A program made the position numbers and the translations under genes. Shown piece after piece: positions 1 through 7,271 of a stretch of DNA of 10,605 nucleotides. Location of the stretch: NCBI GenBank assembly GCA_029880105.1, contig JAOUPA010000059.1, positions 1-10,605 of the forward strand, in the 5' to 3' direction. Under the pieces are notes generated by a model. It was not told where the DNA came from and made no database searches. It saw nothing but the letters and a program-made list of their open reading frames with translations. Numbering within the stretch: position 1 is the stretch's first letter; each line of letters begins with the position of its first letter. This DNA is from Gammaproteobacteria bacterium. Lineage in GTDB: Bacteria; Pseudomonadota; Gammaproteobacteria; SZUA-229.

Positions 1-858
1 GACTCTTTTGAACCCGCAAAACTCAAGCAGCTCGATGTATTTGCTGGTGATATACGCGACCCCAATGGCGTACGTACCGCCATGCAGGACGTTGATGTTG
101 TTTTCCACCTGGCTGCTCTCATCGCCATTCCCTTTTCCTATCATTCGCCCGACTCCTACGTCGATACGAATATAAAGGGCACATTGAATATCCTGCAGGC
201 AGCGCGCCAGCTTAATACAGAACGTGTCCTGGTCACTTCGACCTCCGAGGTCTATGGCACAGCGCAGTACGTACCTATCGATGAGAAACATCCCTACCAG
301 GGCCAGTCGCCCTATAGCGCTACCAAAATTGGTGCCGACCGCATGGCTGAGTCGTTCTACCGCTCTTTTGATTTACCGGTGACGATTGCACGCCCCTTCA
401 ATACCTATGGGCCGAGGCAATCAGCCAGGGCGGTGATCCCAACCATCATCACCCAATTACTCTCTGGTGAATCAGAAATAAAACTGGGCAGCCTGGACCC
501 AACCCGTGACTTTAACTATGTCATCGATACCGTTGAAGGCTTTATCGCACTTGCCGAATCGGACAAAACCATCGGTGAAGAAATTAATATCGCCACCGGC
601 ACCGAGCACACCATTGGTGACCTGGCCAATATCCTGATACAACAGCTTAACCCCAATGCCAGAATCAACCTGGATCAGGCACGTATCCGTCCGGAAAAAT
701 CGGAAGTCGACAGGCTACTGGGTGACAATACCAAGGTCAGCGCTTTAACAAACTGGGTGCCCAGGCACGATTTTGAGTCAGGCCTGATTGAAACCATTGA
801 GTGGTTTAAGAAACCAGAAAACTTAAAGCAATACAAACACTGGCTATATAATATTTAA
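1..858 (+). CDS. legB: LegB-like NAD-dependent nucleotide-sugar 4,6-dehydratase (5' truncated)
   Basis: Extended SDR enzyme that would convert an NDP-HexNAc (GDP-GlcNAc in the characterised Campylobacter legionaminic acid route) to the 4-keto-6-deoxy sugar. The frame is open from base 1, so the gene enters from outside the window. An ATG at 82 exists, but coding continues upstream of it (27 further in-frame residues, including AGDIRDP). Of the 285 visible residues, FHLAALIAIP is the usual SDR beta-4 segment. The active site reads T-S-E in TSTSEVYG (visible residues 81-83), the arrangement of GDP-mannose dehydratases rather than the T-D-E of RmlB. It is followed by the YxxxK pair in PYSATK. 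RPFNTYGPRQSARAVIPT and DFNYV are typical of LegB-type proteins. The NAD-binding GxxGxxG and roughly 45 residues lie outside. It is first of three co-directional sugar genes, with an 18-bp gap to the next. Family assignment is strong; the exact substrate is inferred. Confidence 0.85.
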   Translation, partial: DSFEPAKLKQLDVFAGDIRDPNGVRTAMQDVDVVFHLAALIAIPFSYHSPDSYVDTNIKGTLNILQAARQLNTERVLVTSTSEVYGTAQYVPIDEKHPYQGQSPYSATKIGADRMAESFYRSFDLPVTIARPFNTYGPRQSARAVIPTIITQLLSGESEIKLGSLDPTRDFNYVIDTVEGFIALAESDKTIGEEINIATGTEHTIGDLANILIQQLNPNARINLDQARIRPEKSEVDRLLGDNTKVSALTNWVPRHDFESGLIETIEWFKKPENLKQYKHWLYNI

Positions 859-865
859 TTCATAC

Positions 866-869
866 GGAG
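866..869 (+). promoter_or_regulatory. Ribosome binding site of the nucleotidyltransferase
   Basis: GGAG lies 7 bases before the ATG at 877, inside the 18-bp gap after the dehydratase stop. It fixes the start of the second gene and shows there is no room for a separate promoter, so the sugar genes are probably co-transcribed. Confidence 0.7.
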
Positions 870-876
870 CAGGCAC

Positions 877-1590
877 ATGCGTGCGATTATTCTTGCCGGT
901 GGCAAAGGTACACGTTTAAAACCTTATACCACTCTAATACCCAAGCCACTGGTTCCGATCGGCGGCAAGTACTCCATTCTTGAAGTCATACTGATGCAGC
1001 TGGCCGACGCCGGTTTTACACATGTAACACTGGCAGTCAATCACCTGGCCAATCTTATCCAGGCCTATTTTGGCAATGGCGAGCGCCTCGGACTCAATAT
1101 TGACTATTCAATCGAAGAGGTTCCGCTAAATACAATCGGGCCACTCACCTTAATCAATGACCTGCCCGAAAATTTCCTGGTGATGAATGGCGACATTCTC
1201 TGCGATCTGGATTACAAAAAATTCTTCGACAGCCACGTTGCCCGTGATGCCGACGTTTCAGTCTCTTCATTTCAACGCGATGTAAAAGTGGACTTCGGCG
1301 TACTTGAATATGACAGCAACAACCGGCTTACTGCGTTCAGGGAAAAACCCCAGTACCACTTTGATGTCAGCATGGGTATCTACTGCCTGAACAGGCGCAC
1401 CATTGAAAGATTGGCAAAAGGCGAAAGTTACGGTTTCGATGAGTTAATGATTAACGGCATTGATCGCGGCGACCATATATCCATACAACCCTTTGATGGT
1501 TTTTGGCTCGACATAGGCAGACCTGATGACTATGCCTATGCAGATGAGCATTTCTCCGAGTTCTCGGACCGATTCAAATTTCTGCAGTGA
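877..1590 (+). CDS. Sugar-1-phosphate nucleotidyltransferase (NTP_transferase family)
   Basis: Transfers NMP from an NTP to a sugar-1-phosphate, giving NDP-sugar plus pyrophosphate. The 237 residues are a single nucleotidyltransferase domain. Visible motifs are the N-terminal loop LAGGKGTRLKP (6-16), the substrate lysine in IPKPLVPIG (K23), the metal-binding aspartate in MNGD (103-106), EKP at 156-158, and GFWLDIGRPDDY (208-219), which closes this family. It has no left-handed beta-helix acyltransferase tail and no CBS domains, so it differs from GlmU and from the CBS-bearing PtmE guanylyltransferase of Campylobacter. It is closest in style to short RmlA/HddC/mannose-1-P guanylyltransferase-like enzymes. 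Its neighbours suggest it supplies the NDP-sugar for the flanking dehydratase or reductase. Nucleotide and sugar specificity cannot be read from the sequence. Confidence 0.85.
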   Translation: MRAIILAGGKGTRLKPYTTLIPKPLVPIGGKYSILEVILMQLADAGFTHVTLAVNHLANLIQAYFGNGERLGLNIDYSIEEVPLNTIGPLTLINDLPENFLVMNGDILCDLDYKKFFDSHVARDADVSVSSFQRDVKVDFGVLEYDSNNRLTAFREKPQYHFDVSMGIYCLNRRTIERLAKGESYGFDELMINGIDRGDHISIQPFDGFWLDIGRPDDYAYADEHFSEFSDRFKFLQ

Positions 1591-2438
1591 ATATTCTTGT
1601 TACCGGCGCTTCAGGTTTTGTCGGCAGGCACCTCCTTGACTACCTGAAGAAATACCCTGACAGCAATTGCACAGGCCTGGCACGAACCTCTTCTAATGAA
1701 GACAATAATCTTGCCTGCAACCTTAGCGACCTCACTCAAATTGATAATGTAATAAAACGATTAAAACCTGGACTCATCTTTCACACCGCCGGTAGCTTTA
1801 GCAACCACTTTGAAACTGATCTTGAAAGCAATGTTGTCTGCACAAAAAACATTCTCGAATCCATTAAAGAATACAGCCCTGCATCACGCATTGTATTAAT
1901 GGGTAGTGCCGCAGAGTATGGCGAAATAAAAAACGAGGAAAACCCCGTTGCTGAAGATCATCCATTAAACCCTATCAGTATCTATGGCTGGTCCAAGGCA
2001 GCACATACACAGCTGGCGCAGCTATACAGCAAAACTTATGGCCTGGACATTGTCATCGCCCGCACCTTTAACCTTTTAGGCAAAGGCATGTCAGACAGGT
2101 TATTTATTGGCCGCATTGAAAAACAGATCCAGTCTATTCGATCAGGCGAGAGCCAGCGTATTTCAGTGGGCAATCTCGATGCAGAGCGTGATTACATCGA
2201 TATCAACGAGGCCTGCGTCCTGTATGACAAAATAGCACGTAAAGGAAAAGCAGGAGAGGTTTATAACGTCGGTAGCGGTAAGGCCATCAGCATGAGGACA
2301 CTGCTAAAAAACCTGTTACAACAGGAGGAACTGGATTTCTCCATCGTTGATGAAAACAGCCGCGAGAAAAATACCCCGCACACTGAAGTTAGCGTCATCT
2401 ATGCCAACATAGACAAAGTAAAAAAATTGGTTGAATAG
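1587..2438 (+). CDS. SDR-family NDP-sugar 4-reductase/epimerase (RMD/RmlD-like)
   Basis: Extended SDR of 283 residues. The Rossmann loop is TGASGFVG (6-13), the catalytic Ser is in LMGSAAEYG (S107), and the Tyr/Lys pair is in IYGWSK (Y133, K137). ARTFNLLGKGMSDR and VGNLDAERDYIDI (about 158-206) resemble GDP-6-deoxy-4-keto-mannose reductases (RMD), and VYNVGSGKAIS is the usual C-terminal substrate-loop motif. Such enzymes reduce the 4-keto group of a 4-keto-6-deoxy nucleotide sugar with NAD(P)H. The start is a GTG whose bases overlap the TGA stop of the preceding gene (GTGA), implying translational coupling. It is the last gene of the operon and ends 17 bp from the oppositely oriented tgpA-like gene. 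An epimerase role is possible. Family is clear; product is inferred from the neighbouring dehydratase. Confidence 0.82.
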   Translation: MNILVTGASGFVGRHLLDYLKKYPDSNCTGLARTSSNEDNNLACNLSDLTQIDNVIKRLKPGLIFHTAGSFSNHFETDLESNVVCTKNILESIKEYSPASRIVLMGSAAEYGEIKNEENPVAEDHPLNPISIYGWSKAAHTQLAQLYSKTYGLDIVIARTFNLLGKGMSDRLFIGRIEKQIQSIRSGESQRISVGNLDAERDYIDINEACVLYDKIARKGKAGEVYNVGSGKAISMRTLLKNLLQQEELDFSIVDENSREKNTPHTEVSVIYANIDKVKKLVE

Positions 2439-2455
2439 ACTGTGCACATCTGTAG

Positions 2456-4408
2456 CTAGGCACCCCTGAACGACTTCACCAGGCTAATAAACCTGTTCTT
2501 TCTAGCTACCTGGCTATTGCCATAACGGGCAGCGTGGTAATAGCTTGTAATTAAACGCATCATTTTTTCCTGCTCCGGCAGGACCGCCGCTGCCCTTACC
2601 AGAAACTCATCTGCTGACTCGCTTGGCGCCCTGACCAGCCCGGACTTCGCCAGCTTCTTACAAAATACGCCGTAGTAGTAGGCCGAAATATCTTCTTTCT
2701 CTTTTTTGCCCTTTGCGATAAACACCCACAATGCCACCAGGGCACCAGACAATGTCATGATAATTACCATCCACAAAAACAACTTTGATTTTTCGATATT
2801 GCGAAAGCCCAGCATCTCGAAAAGCTCCCGTTGTTTTTTATCATTAAATCCAATCACCCATTTATTCCAGTTGTAATTAAAACTGTCCATCTGGAAACGA
2901 AGCTTCATCAGAAAACTGTTTTCTGAAACAAGGAAAGAAGGCAGGCGACTTTCTTCCAGGCCTGCTTGTGCAATACCCTGTTCGATACGATCAGGTGATA
3001 CCGCCGAGGTAGGGTCAACGCGGGTCCAGCCTCGATTACCTAACCATACCTCTGCCCAGGCATGCGCATCGGACTGGCGCACAATCATATAATCATCCAG
3101 TGGATTCATTGTGCCGCCCTGATAACCCACAACCACGCGTGCCGGAATACCTGCTGCTCGCATTAAATAAACAAATGCGCTCGAGTAATGCTCACAAAAT
3201 CCCTGTTGCGTTGTAAACAGGAAATCATCCATGGCATTTTCTCCCAGTAGTTTTGGCGAAAGCGTATAGAAAAATTTTTCCGTGGTGAAATAATTCAGCA
3301 CCGAATTAATATATTCGAGATCACTATCGACTTCGCTCCTCTTTTCTTTGGCAAAGTTGATGGTGTAATGATTCAGGTTTGCCGGTAACAGTAAATTTTT
3401 CTGTCTCTCCTGCATGCTTAGCGCTTTATTAAAGACATTTAAGTTCGACGTCATTTTGTACATAATGCTGCCATTAATTTTTCTATGCGCCACAAGCTGT
3501 AACTCACGGGTTAAATCATACGGCCCATCAATGGCAATTGGCGACTCCAGCGAATACAGCCAGTCACGGCCATGGGGCTCAAGTGTTACCGTGTATGCAA
3601 TTGTCTGCACACTGGCGTTAGCAGGAACAACATCATATCGACTCTTTGCTTGTGCATCTTCACGACGCCACGTCCTGCCGTCATAGTGCGACAGCACCAG
3701 CCCACGCCAGTACAGGTCTTTTTGCGCCGGCGCCTTGCCTTCGAACTGCACCCTGAATGCCACCTCGCCAGAACTTATGAGGTCATTAATACTACCCGGC
3801 GACATTTCATCGCTAACACCCGATAACTTTGCCTGTGCATCCTTCGGCAAACTCCACAATGGCCCGGAGAGCCGTGGAAACAAAATAAACAGCACCAGCA
3901 TCAGCGGGATCGCCTGCAATACCATGCGCAGCGACAGCCGGATTCGAGACTGTATTGTTGTCGTCGACAGGCGATCACTAAAAGAGATAAGCAGGCTGGT
4001 TAAATAAATCACCACGATAAATACATACACCGCAATCCACGGGCTTTGTGTGTTAAAGAAATTGGAGGCAATTAAAAAATAACCAAGAAAAACCACCATC
4101 AGCACATCGCTCTTCTGCTTCATTTCAAACAGCTTGAGAAATGACAGCATCAACACCATCGACGTACCCGGCATCTGCCCGAAGATAGTGCCGTAAGAAA
4201 CGATCAGTGACATCACTACCGCCGCCGCCAGCAGCATGCGAATAAATTTAACCGGCTGCTGCACACGCCCTGAAATAATCAACAAAGTCCAGATGGTAAA
4301 TGCCACAATCAGCAGCAACACGTAAGGCGGCAGACGCGTATACATCGGCAACGCCACCATGTGAATGCCGATCAACACCGGCAGTAATTTTTTCCTGTCA
4401 AAGTCCAT
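2456..4408 (-). CDS. tgpA: TgpA-like membrane protein with periplasmic transglutaminase domain (DUF3488/TGc/DUF4129)
   Basis: Multi-pass inner-membrane protein of 650 residues. The N-terminal third (about 8-180) has six or so hydrophobic segments of the DUF3488 type. It is followed by a soluble region and a transglutaminase-like core (about 375-470) with a complete triad: Cys405 in GFCEHYSSAF, His449 in SDAHAW, and Asp465 in VDPT. A last membrane helix (about 545-566) leads to a C-terminal helical tail (575-645) like DUF4129. TgpA of Pseudomonas aeruginosa is the named family member, with a periplasmic transglutaminase domain reported as important for viability. Substrates are not established from sequence. 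The gene overlaps the end of the DUF58 gene by 11 bp and has no good Shine-Dalgarno of its own, so translation is probably coupled. It is third in the moxR-DUF58-tgpA operon. Confidence 0.9.
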   Translation of the reverse strand: MDFDRKKLLPVLIGIHMVALPMYTRLPPYVLLLIVAFTIWTLLIISGRVQQPVKFIRMLLAAAVVMSLIVSYGTIFGQMPGTSMVLMLSFLKLFEMKQKSDVLMVVFLGYFLIASNFFNTQSPWIAVYVFIVVIYLTSLLISFSDRLSTTTIQSRIRLSLRMVLQAIPLMLVLFILFPRLSGPLWSLPKDAQAKLSGVSDEMSPGSINDLISSGEVAFRVQFEGKAPAQKDLYWRGLVLSHYDGRTWRREDAQAKSRYDVVPANASVQTIAYTVTLEPHGRDWLYSLESPIAIDGPYDLTRELQLVAHRKINGSIMYKMTSNLNVFNKALSMQERQKNLLLPANLNHYTINFAKEKRSEVDSDLEYINSVLNYFTTEKFFYTLSPKLLGENAMDDFLFTTQQGFCEHYSSAFVYLMRAAGIPARVVVGYQGGTMNPLDDYMIVRQSDAHAWAEVWLGNRGWTRVDPTSAVSPDRIEQGIAQAGLEESRLPSFLVSENSFLMKLRFQMDSFNYNWNKWVIGFNDKKQRELFEMLGFRNIEKSKLFLWMVIIMTLSGALVALWVFIAKGKKEKEDISAYYYGVFCKKLAKSGLVRAPSESADEFLVRAAAVLPEQEKMMRLITSYYHAARYGNSQVARKNRFISLVKSFRGA

Positions 4409-5399
4409 ACAATGCCAGCGCCTTCAGACATTGCGCGCAGTGTGCGCGCCCATGTCCCGGTTCGATCTCTTTACCCGGCAGGCGTAGGCCATAGTGGCGT
4501 CCTGCCTGCTCGGCCTCGAGCACCAGCCGAGTCATTGCCGACAGGCGTGCCTCAGTACCTGCCACGGCCAGTGCCTGCCAGTCGATCCATTGCAGCTCCG
4601 GGCGACCGCCGGAAAATTCTTTTATGATCAGGTCGCCGTAAACAGGGTCGGCCGACTGCGCAACGGCCTTCCACGCCACCCTGCGCCAGGAATCGCCTTC
4701 CTGGTATTTTCGCAGGCCGGCAAATTCTTCCGAACCTGCACCCTGCATACTCTGGTCACCTTCTTCGTGACTTGCCGCGGCTGCCAGCTCGGCACTCCTC
4801 GCTGGCTTCGGATAGACCAGGCACTGCATCGACAGGTCGATCCAGGTCCAGGCGACAAATAGCCCCATCGGAAATTCCGTGTGCAGACGAAAACGCCCCG
4901 CCTGCAGATAGCCACGCTGTTCAGCATCGACCTGGAAATGTGCCAGCGCGACCCTGTCGCTCGGTACATCGACGACTTCAAATTCCTCACCGTGGTGACC
5001 GATAGCGATAGAGTAACGTGTCTGTGCATCCGGGTTTTCCAGCTGCACGGCAAACACCGCCTTCTCACCGGCAAATACCGGCGATGCGCCACCGGCACGT
5101 AGTTTGAGCCCGGCCAGGTTTTTCCAGCAGGTAAACATGGCGACGTTACCCAGCCCGACCAGGATAAAGGTCAGCACGTAACCCAGGCTCTTGCTGTAGT
5201 TGACCGAGCCAAGCAGCAGCAACAACAGCAGCAGCAAAAACATCAGCCCGGTTTTGGTCGGCAGGATATAGACACGGCTACGGTCGAGCGTGACCGTGCC
5301 AGTGAATGGCCCGATACGTTTGGCAATAAAGTTAAATACCGGCTTTCGGCTGAAATCCGGCAGCTGGAAAAATTTTTTGGTGGCTGAGCGGGCGCCCAT
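4398..5399 (-). CDS. DUF58-domain membrane protein of a MoxR operon
   Basis: This 333-residue protein has two adjacent N-terminal membrane segments (about 49-64 and 71-90), a beta-rich middle, and the DUF58 core. FPMGLFVAWTWID (176-188) precedes the signature LRKYQEGDSWRRVAWKAVAQ (229-248). DUF58 proteins are routinely encoded between a MoxR ATPase and a transglutaminase-like membrane protein. They are thought to act with MoxR in maturing or stressing-response remodelling of envelope proteins, but the biochemical role is not known. A nine-leucine run (55-63) in the first helix is encoded by near-identical CTG/TTG-type codons, making a trinucleotide-repeat-like tract near 5212-5242 of the plus strand. 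The gene begins 17 bp after the moxR stop and overlaps tgpA by 11 bp, so the three genes form one transcription unit. Confidence 0.88.
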   Translation of the reverse strand: MGARSATKKFFQLPDFSRKPVFNFIAKRIGPFTGTVTLDRSRVYILPTKTGLMFLLLLLLLLLGSVNYSKSLGYVLTFILVGLGNVAMFTCWKNLAGLKLRAGGASPVFAGEKAVFAVQLENPDAQTRYSIAIGHHGEEFEVVDVPSDRVALAHFQVDAEQRGYLQAGRFRLHTEFPMGLFVAWTWIDLSMQCLVYPKPARSAELAAAASHEEGDQSMQGAGSEEFAGLRKYQEGDSWRRVAWKAVAQSADPVYGDLIIKEFSGGRPELQWIDWQALAVAGTEARLSAMTRLVLEAEQAGRHYGLRLPGKEIEPGHGRAHCAQCLKALALYGL

Positions 5400-5416
5400 A
5401 GCAATCCAGAAATCAA

Positions 5417-6367
5417 TTAAGGAATCGGCACCGATTCCGAAATATAGGACGCTGCCGTTTTGCCCTGCTCGGCCAGCTCATCACTGCTCACTTCGAGGCG
5501 ATGGTTGACCACCGAGGCCATCACCGTCTTGATATGCTCCGGCAGCACAAAGTCCTGACCCTCGATCAGCGCCAGTGCACGGGCGGCATTCAGCAGCGCC
5601 AGGCCACCTCGCGGTGACAGGCCCGAATCGAACATCGGTGAACTGCGGGTAAATTCGAGCACCGCCTGCACATAATCCAGCAAAGGTTCGGCGACATGGA
5701 TTTTGGCCACCTGCTTTTGTATGGTCAACAGTTTGCCACCATTAAGCACCGGAGTAATGCTACTGATCAGGTTGCGGCGGTCCTCACCCTGTAGCAGTTC
5801 GCGTTCGGCTTTCTTATCGGGATAACCCAGGTGGATGCGCATCAAAAAACGATCCAGCTGCGACTCGGGTAGCGGGTAGGTGCCCAGCTGGTGCACCGGG
5901 TTTTGCGTGGCGATAACAAAGAATGGCTGCGGCAGCGCACGCGTCTCGCCCTCTACCGTCACCTGCTTTTCCTCCATCGCCTCAAGCAGTGCACTCTGGG
6001 TTTTGGGTGTGGCGCGGTTGACCTCATCGGCCAGGATAAAATTGGCAAATACCGGGCCTTTATGAAACTCAAAGGCAGCCTGTTCGCGGTTGTAGATCGC
6101 CGCACCCAGTATATCGGCAGGCAACAGGTCGCTGGTGAACTGGATGCGCTGAAAATCCAGACCCATGACCTGCGCAATGGTGTGTGCCAGCGTGGTCTTG
6201 CCTACACCCGGGGTGTCTTCAATCAGCAAGTGCCCCTGCGCAACCAGGCAGGTCAGCGCCAGCCGTATCTGCTCATCCTTACCCAGAATTACATGGGCGA
6301 TACTCTCGGCAGCCTGCTTGAGCAGTCCAGTTGAGGCCCTGGCCAGATTGGCATTAGTCGCATTCAT
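5417..6367 (-). CDS. MoxR-family AAA+ ATPase
   Basis: This 316-residue AAA+ ATPase has Walker A in DTPGVGKTT (51-59, K57), Walker B in ILADEVNR (111-118, D114/E115), sensor 1 in IATQNP (N156), an arginine-finger candidate in LDRF (R173) and sensor 2 in SPRGG (R253). The extended stretch TYPLPESQLDRF is diagnostic of MoxR proteins, as is the ATPKTQSALLEAMEE helix after Walker B. MoxR ATPases act as chaperone-like motors, often with VWA- or DUF58-domain partners; here the partner encoded next door is the DUF58 protein. AGGAA lies about 8 bases upstream of the ATG at 6367 (minus strand), which supports this start. It is the first gene of the minus-strand operon and is divergent from the kdsB-like gene. 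Confidence 0.93.
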   Translation of the reverse strand: MNATNANLARASTGLLKQAAESIAHVILGKDEQIRLALTCLVAQGHLLIEDTPGVGKTTLAHTIAQVMGLDFQRIQFTSDLLPADILGAAIYNREQAAFEFHKGPVFANFILADEVNRATPKTQSALLEAMEEKQVTVEGETRALPQPFFVIATQNPVHQLGTYPLPESQLDRFLMRIHLGYPDKKAERELLQGEDRRNLISSITPVLNGGKLLTIQKQVAKIHVAEPLLDYVQAVLEFTRSSPMFDSGLSPRGGLALLNAARALALIEGQDFVLPEHIKTVMASVVNHRLEVSSDELAEQGKTAASYISESVPIP

Positions 6368-6395
6368 TAACTGTTTCCTGAATCAGTGAATCATT

Positions 6396-6401
6396 ATTAT
6401 A
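6396..6401 (-). promoter_or_regulatory. Possible -10 box for the moxR-DUF58-tgpA operon
   Basis: A perfect TATAAT reads on the minus strand here, 28 bases before the moxR ATG, leaving a short leader that carries AGGAA. No good -35 is found at 16-18 bp; the nearest candidate, CGGACA, is 19 bp away. The box sits beside the -35 of the opposite kdsB promoter, so the two could compete for polymerase. It is a single-box match in an A/T-rich patch. Confidence 0.35.
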
Positions 6402-6403
6402 TT

Positions 6404-6432
6404 TTGACTGAGCCGATATTTGTCCGTAGCAT
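6404..6432 (+). promoter_or_regulatory. Sigma70-type promoter for the kdsB-like gene
   Basis: TTGACT (6404-6409) and TAGCAT (6427-6432) are separated by exactly 17 bp, matching the consensus at 5/6 and 4/6 positions. Transcription would begin near 6439, giving a leader of about 47 bases before ATG 6486. This placement also argues against the in-frame TTG at 6420 as the translation start, since that lies inside the promoter. Confidence 0.55.
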
Positions 6433-6485
6433 TATCACCCTATTGCAGCCACGCTGCACAGCAACAGACCCATATCGGACACACT

Positions 6486-7217
6486 ATGAAAATCGTAGGC
6501 TGCATACCCAGTCGTTATGCCTCAACCCGTTTACCCGGAAAACCACTGTGCGATATTGCCGGCAAACCCATGGTACTGCATGTGCTGGAAAGAGCCAAAC
6601 AGACAAAGCAGTTACACGACGTAGTGGTGTTAACCGATGATGAAAGGATTCTAAATGTTGTCATCGAGGCCGGCCACCATGCGGTAATGACCTCGACCGA
6701 GTGCCACTCAGGCACCGACCGTATCGCCGAGTACATGAACCAGCATTCCGATGCCGATGTCTTCGTCAATATGCAGGGCGATGAAGTCCTGCTTGATCCC
6801 GACCACATCGACAGGCTCACCGTTGATTTCGTCAACCAGCAAAACCCGACGATGGGGACACTGGCCCACCCGATCTACGACAGGGCAATCATGGCCGATC
6901 CGCACACGGTCAAGGTCGTTACCCGCAAAAACGGTAACGCACTGTATTTTTCCAGGAACTGCATTCCACTCTGCCACAATGGTGAGCTACCGGAACGGGC
7001 ACTCGGCCATATCGGCGTTTACATCTACACGCGCGCCACACTGCAGGCCATCACCAGTTCAGAACGTACACCACTGGAAAAAACCGAAAGCCTGGAACAG
7101 CTGCGCGCACTGGAAAACAACATTGATATCCATGTCACCGTCATCGAAGATTTCCATAGTTTATCCGTGGACACCCCCGCCGACCTGGAAAAAGCACGGG
7201 CTATATTTTCAGGCTGA
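6486..7217 (+). CDS. kdsB: CMP-KDO synthetase-like cytidylyltransferase
   Basis: Would couple CTP and 3-deoxy-D-manno-octulosonate to CMP-KDO, the donor for LPS inner core. The 243 residues match the usual KdsB length. Motifs in order: the nucleotide loop IPSRYASTRLPGKPL (7-21), LTDDERI (49-55), SGTDRIAEYM (75-84), the metal-site NMQGDE (95-100), ALYFSRNCIP (152-161), HIGVYIY (175-181), LEKTESLEQLRALE (197-210) and VDTPADLEKAR (228-238). Metal-ligand aspartates corresponding to the two seen in KdsB are D99 and D229. Departures from the usual pattern are QGDEV for QGDEP, and a short segment between SRNCIP and HIGVY. ATG 6486 is chosen because an upstream in-frame TTG would add 22 residues lying across the promoter. 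No strong Shine-Dalgarno is visible. A paralogue using a related ulosonate cannot be excluded. Confidence 0.78.
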   Translation: MKIVGCIPSRYASTRLPGKPLCDIAGKPMVLHVLERAKQTKQLHDVVVLTDDERILNVVIEAGHHAVMTSTECHSGTDRIAEYMNQHSDADVFVNMQGDEVLLDPDHIDRLTVDFVNQQNPTMGTLAHPIYDRAIMADPHTVKVVTRKNGNALYFSRNCIPLCHNGELPERALGHIGVYIYTRATLQAITSSERTPLEKTESLEQLRALENNIDIHVTVIEDFHSLSVDTPADLEKARAIFSG

Positions 7218-7230
7218 TTGAGCAAACTCT

Positions 7231-7260
7231 TTTCCATGACGTCGTAATCAGGGCTATACT
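7231..7260 (+). promoter_or_regulatory. Possible promoter of the CNB-EAL gene
   Basis: TTTCCA (7231-7236) and TATACT (7255-7260) are 18 bp apart, 4/6 and 5/6 matches to consensus. The predicted transcript start near 7267 is only about 5 bases before ATG 7272 and about 29 before the in-frame ATG 7296. If the promoter is real, it favours the later start or a nearly leaderless message. Confidence 0.4.
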
Positions 7261-7271
7261 GAAATAACGAA

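Noticed and set aside
82..84. ATG 82 as the true start of the dehydratase
   Set aside because: The frame is open to base 1 with SDR-like residues upstream, and a start here would remove the NAD-binding N-terminus. The gene is cut by the window edge.
2439..2455. Terminator between the convergent sugar operon and tgpA
   Set aside because: Only 17 bases separate the stops, and no stable hairpin or T-run is visible.
3414..5102. Many open frames on the plus strand opposite tgpA and the DUF58 gene
   Set aside because: They are antisense shadows. The minus-strand frames carry complete domain motifs and operon spacing, while these have low-complexity Arg/Pro/Ser-rich translations.
6420..6485. Upstream extension of the kdsB-like gene from TTG 6420 (22 extra residues)
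   Set aside because: The extra residues do not match the KdsB N-terminus, the start would lie inside the predicted promoter, and ATG 6486 gives the usual family length.
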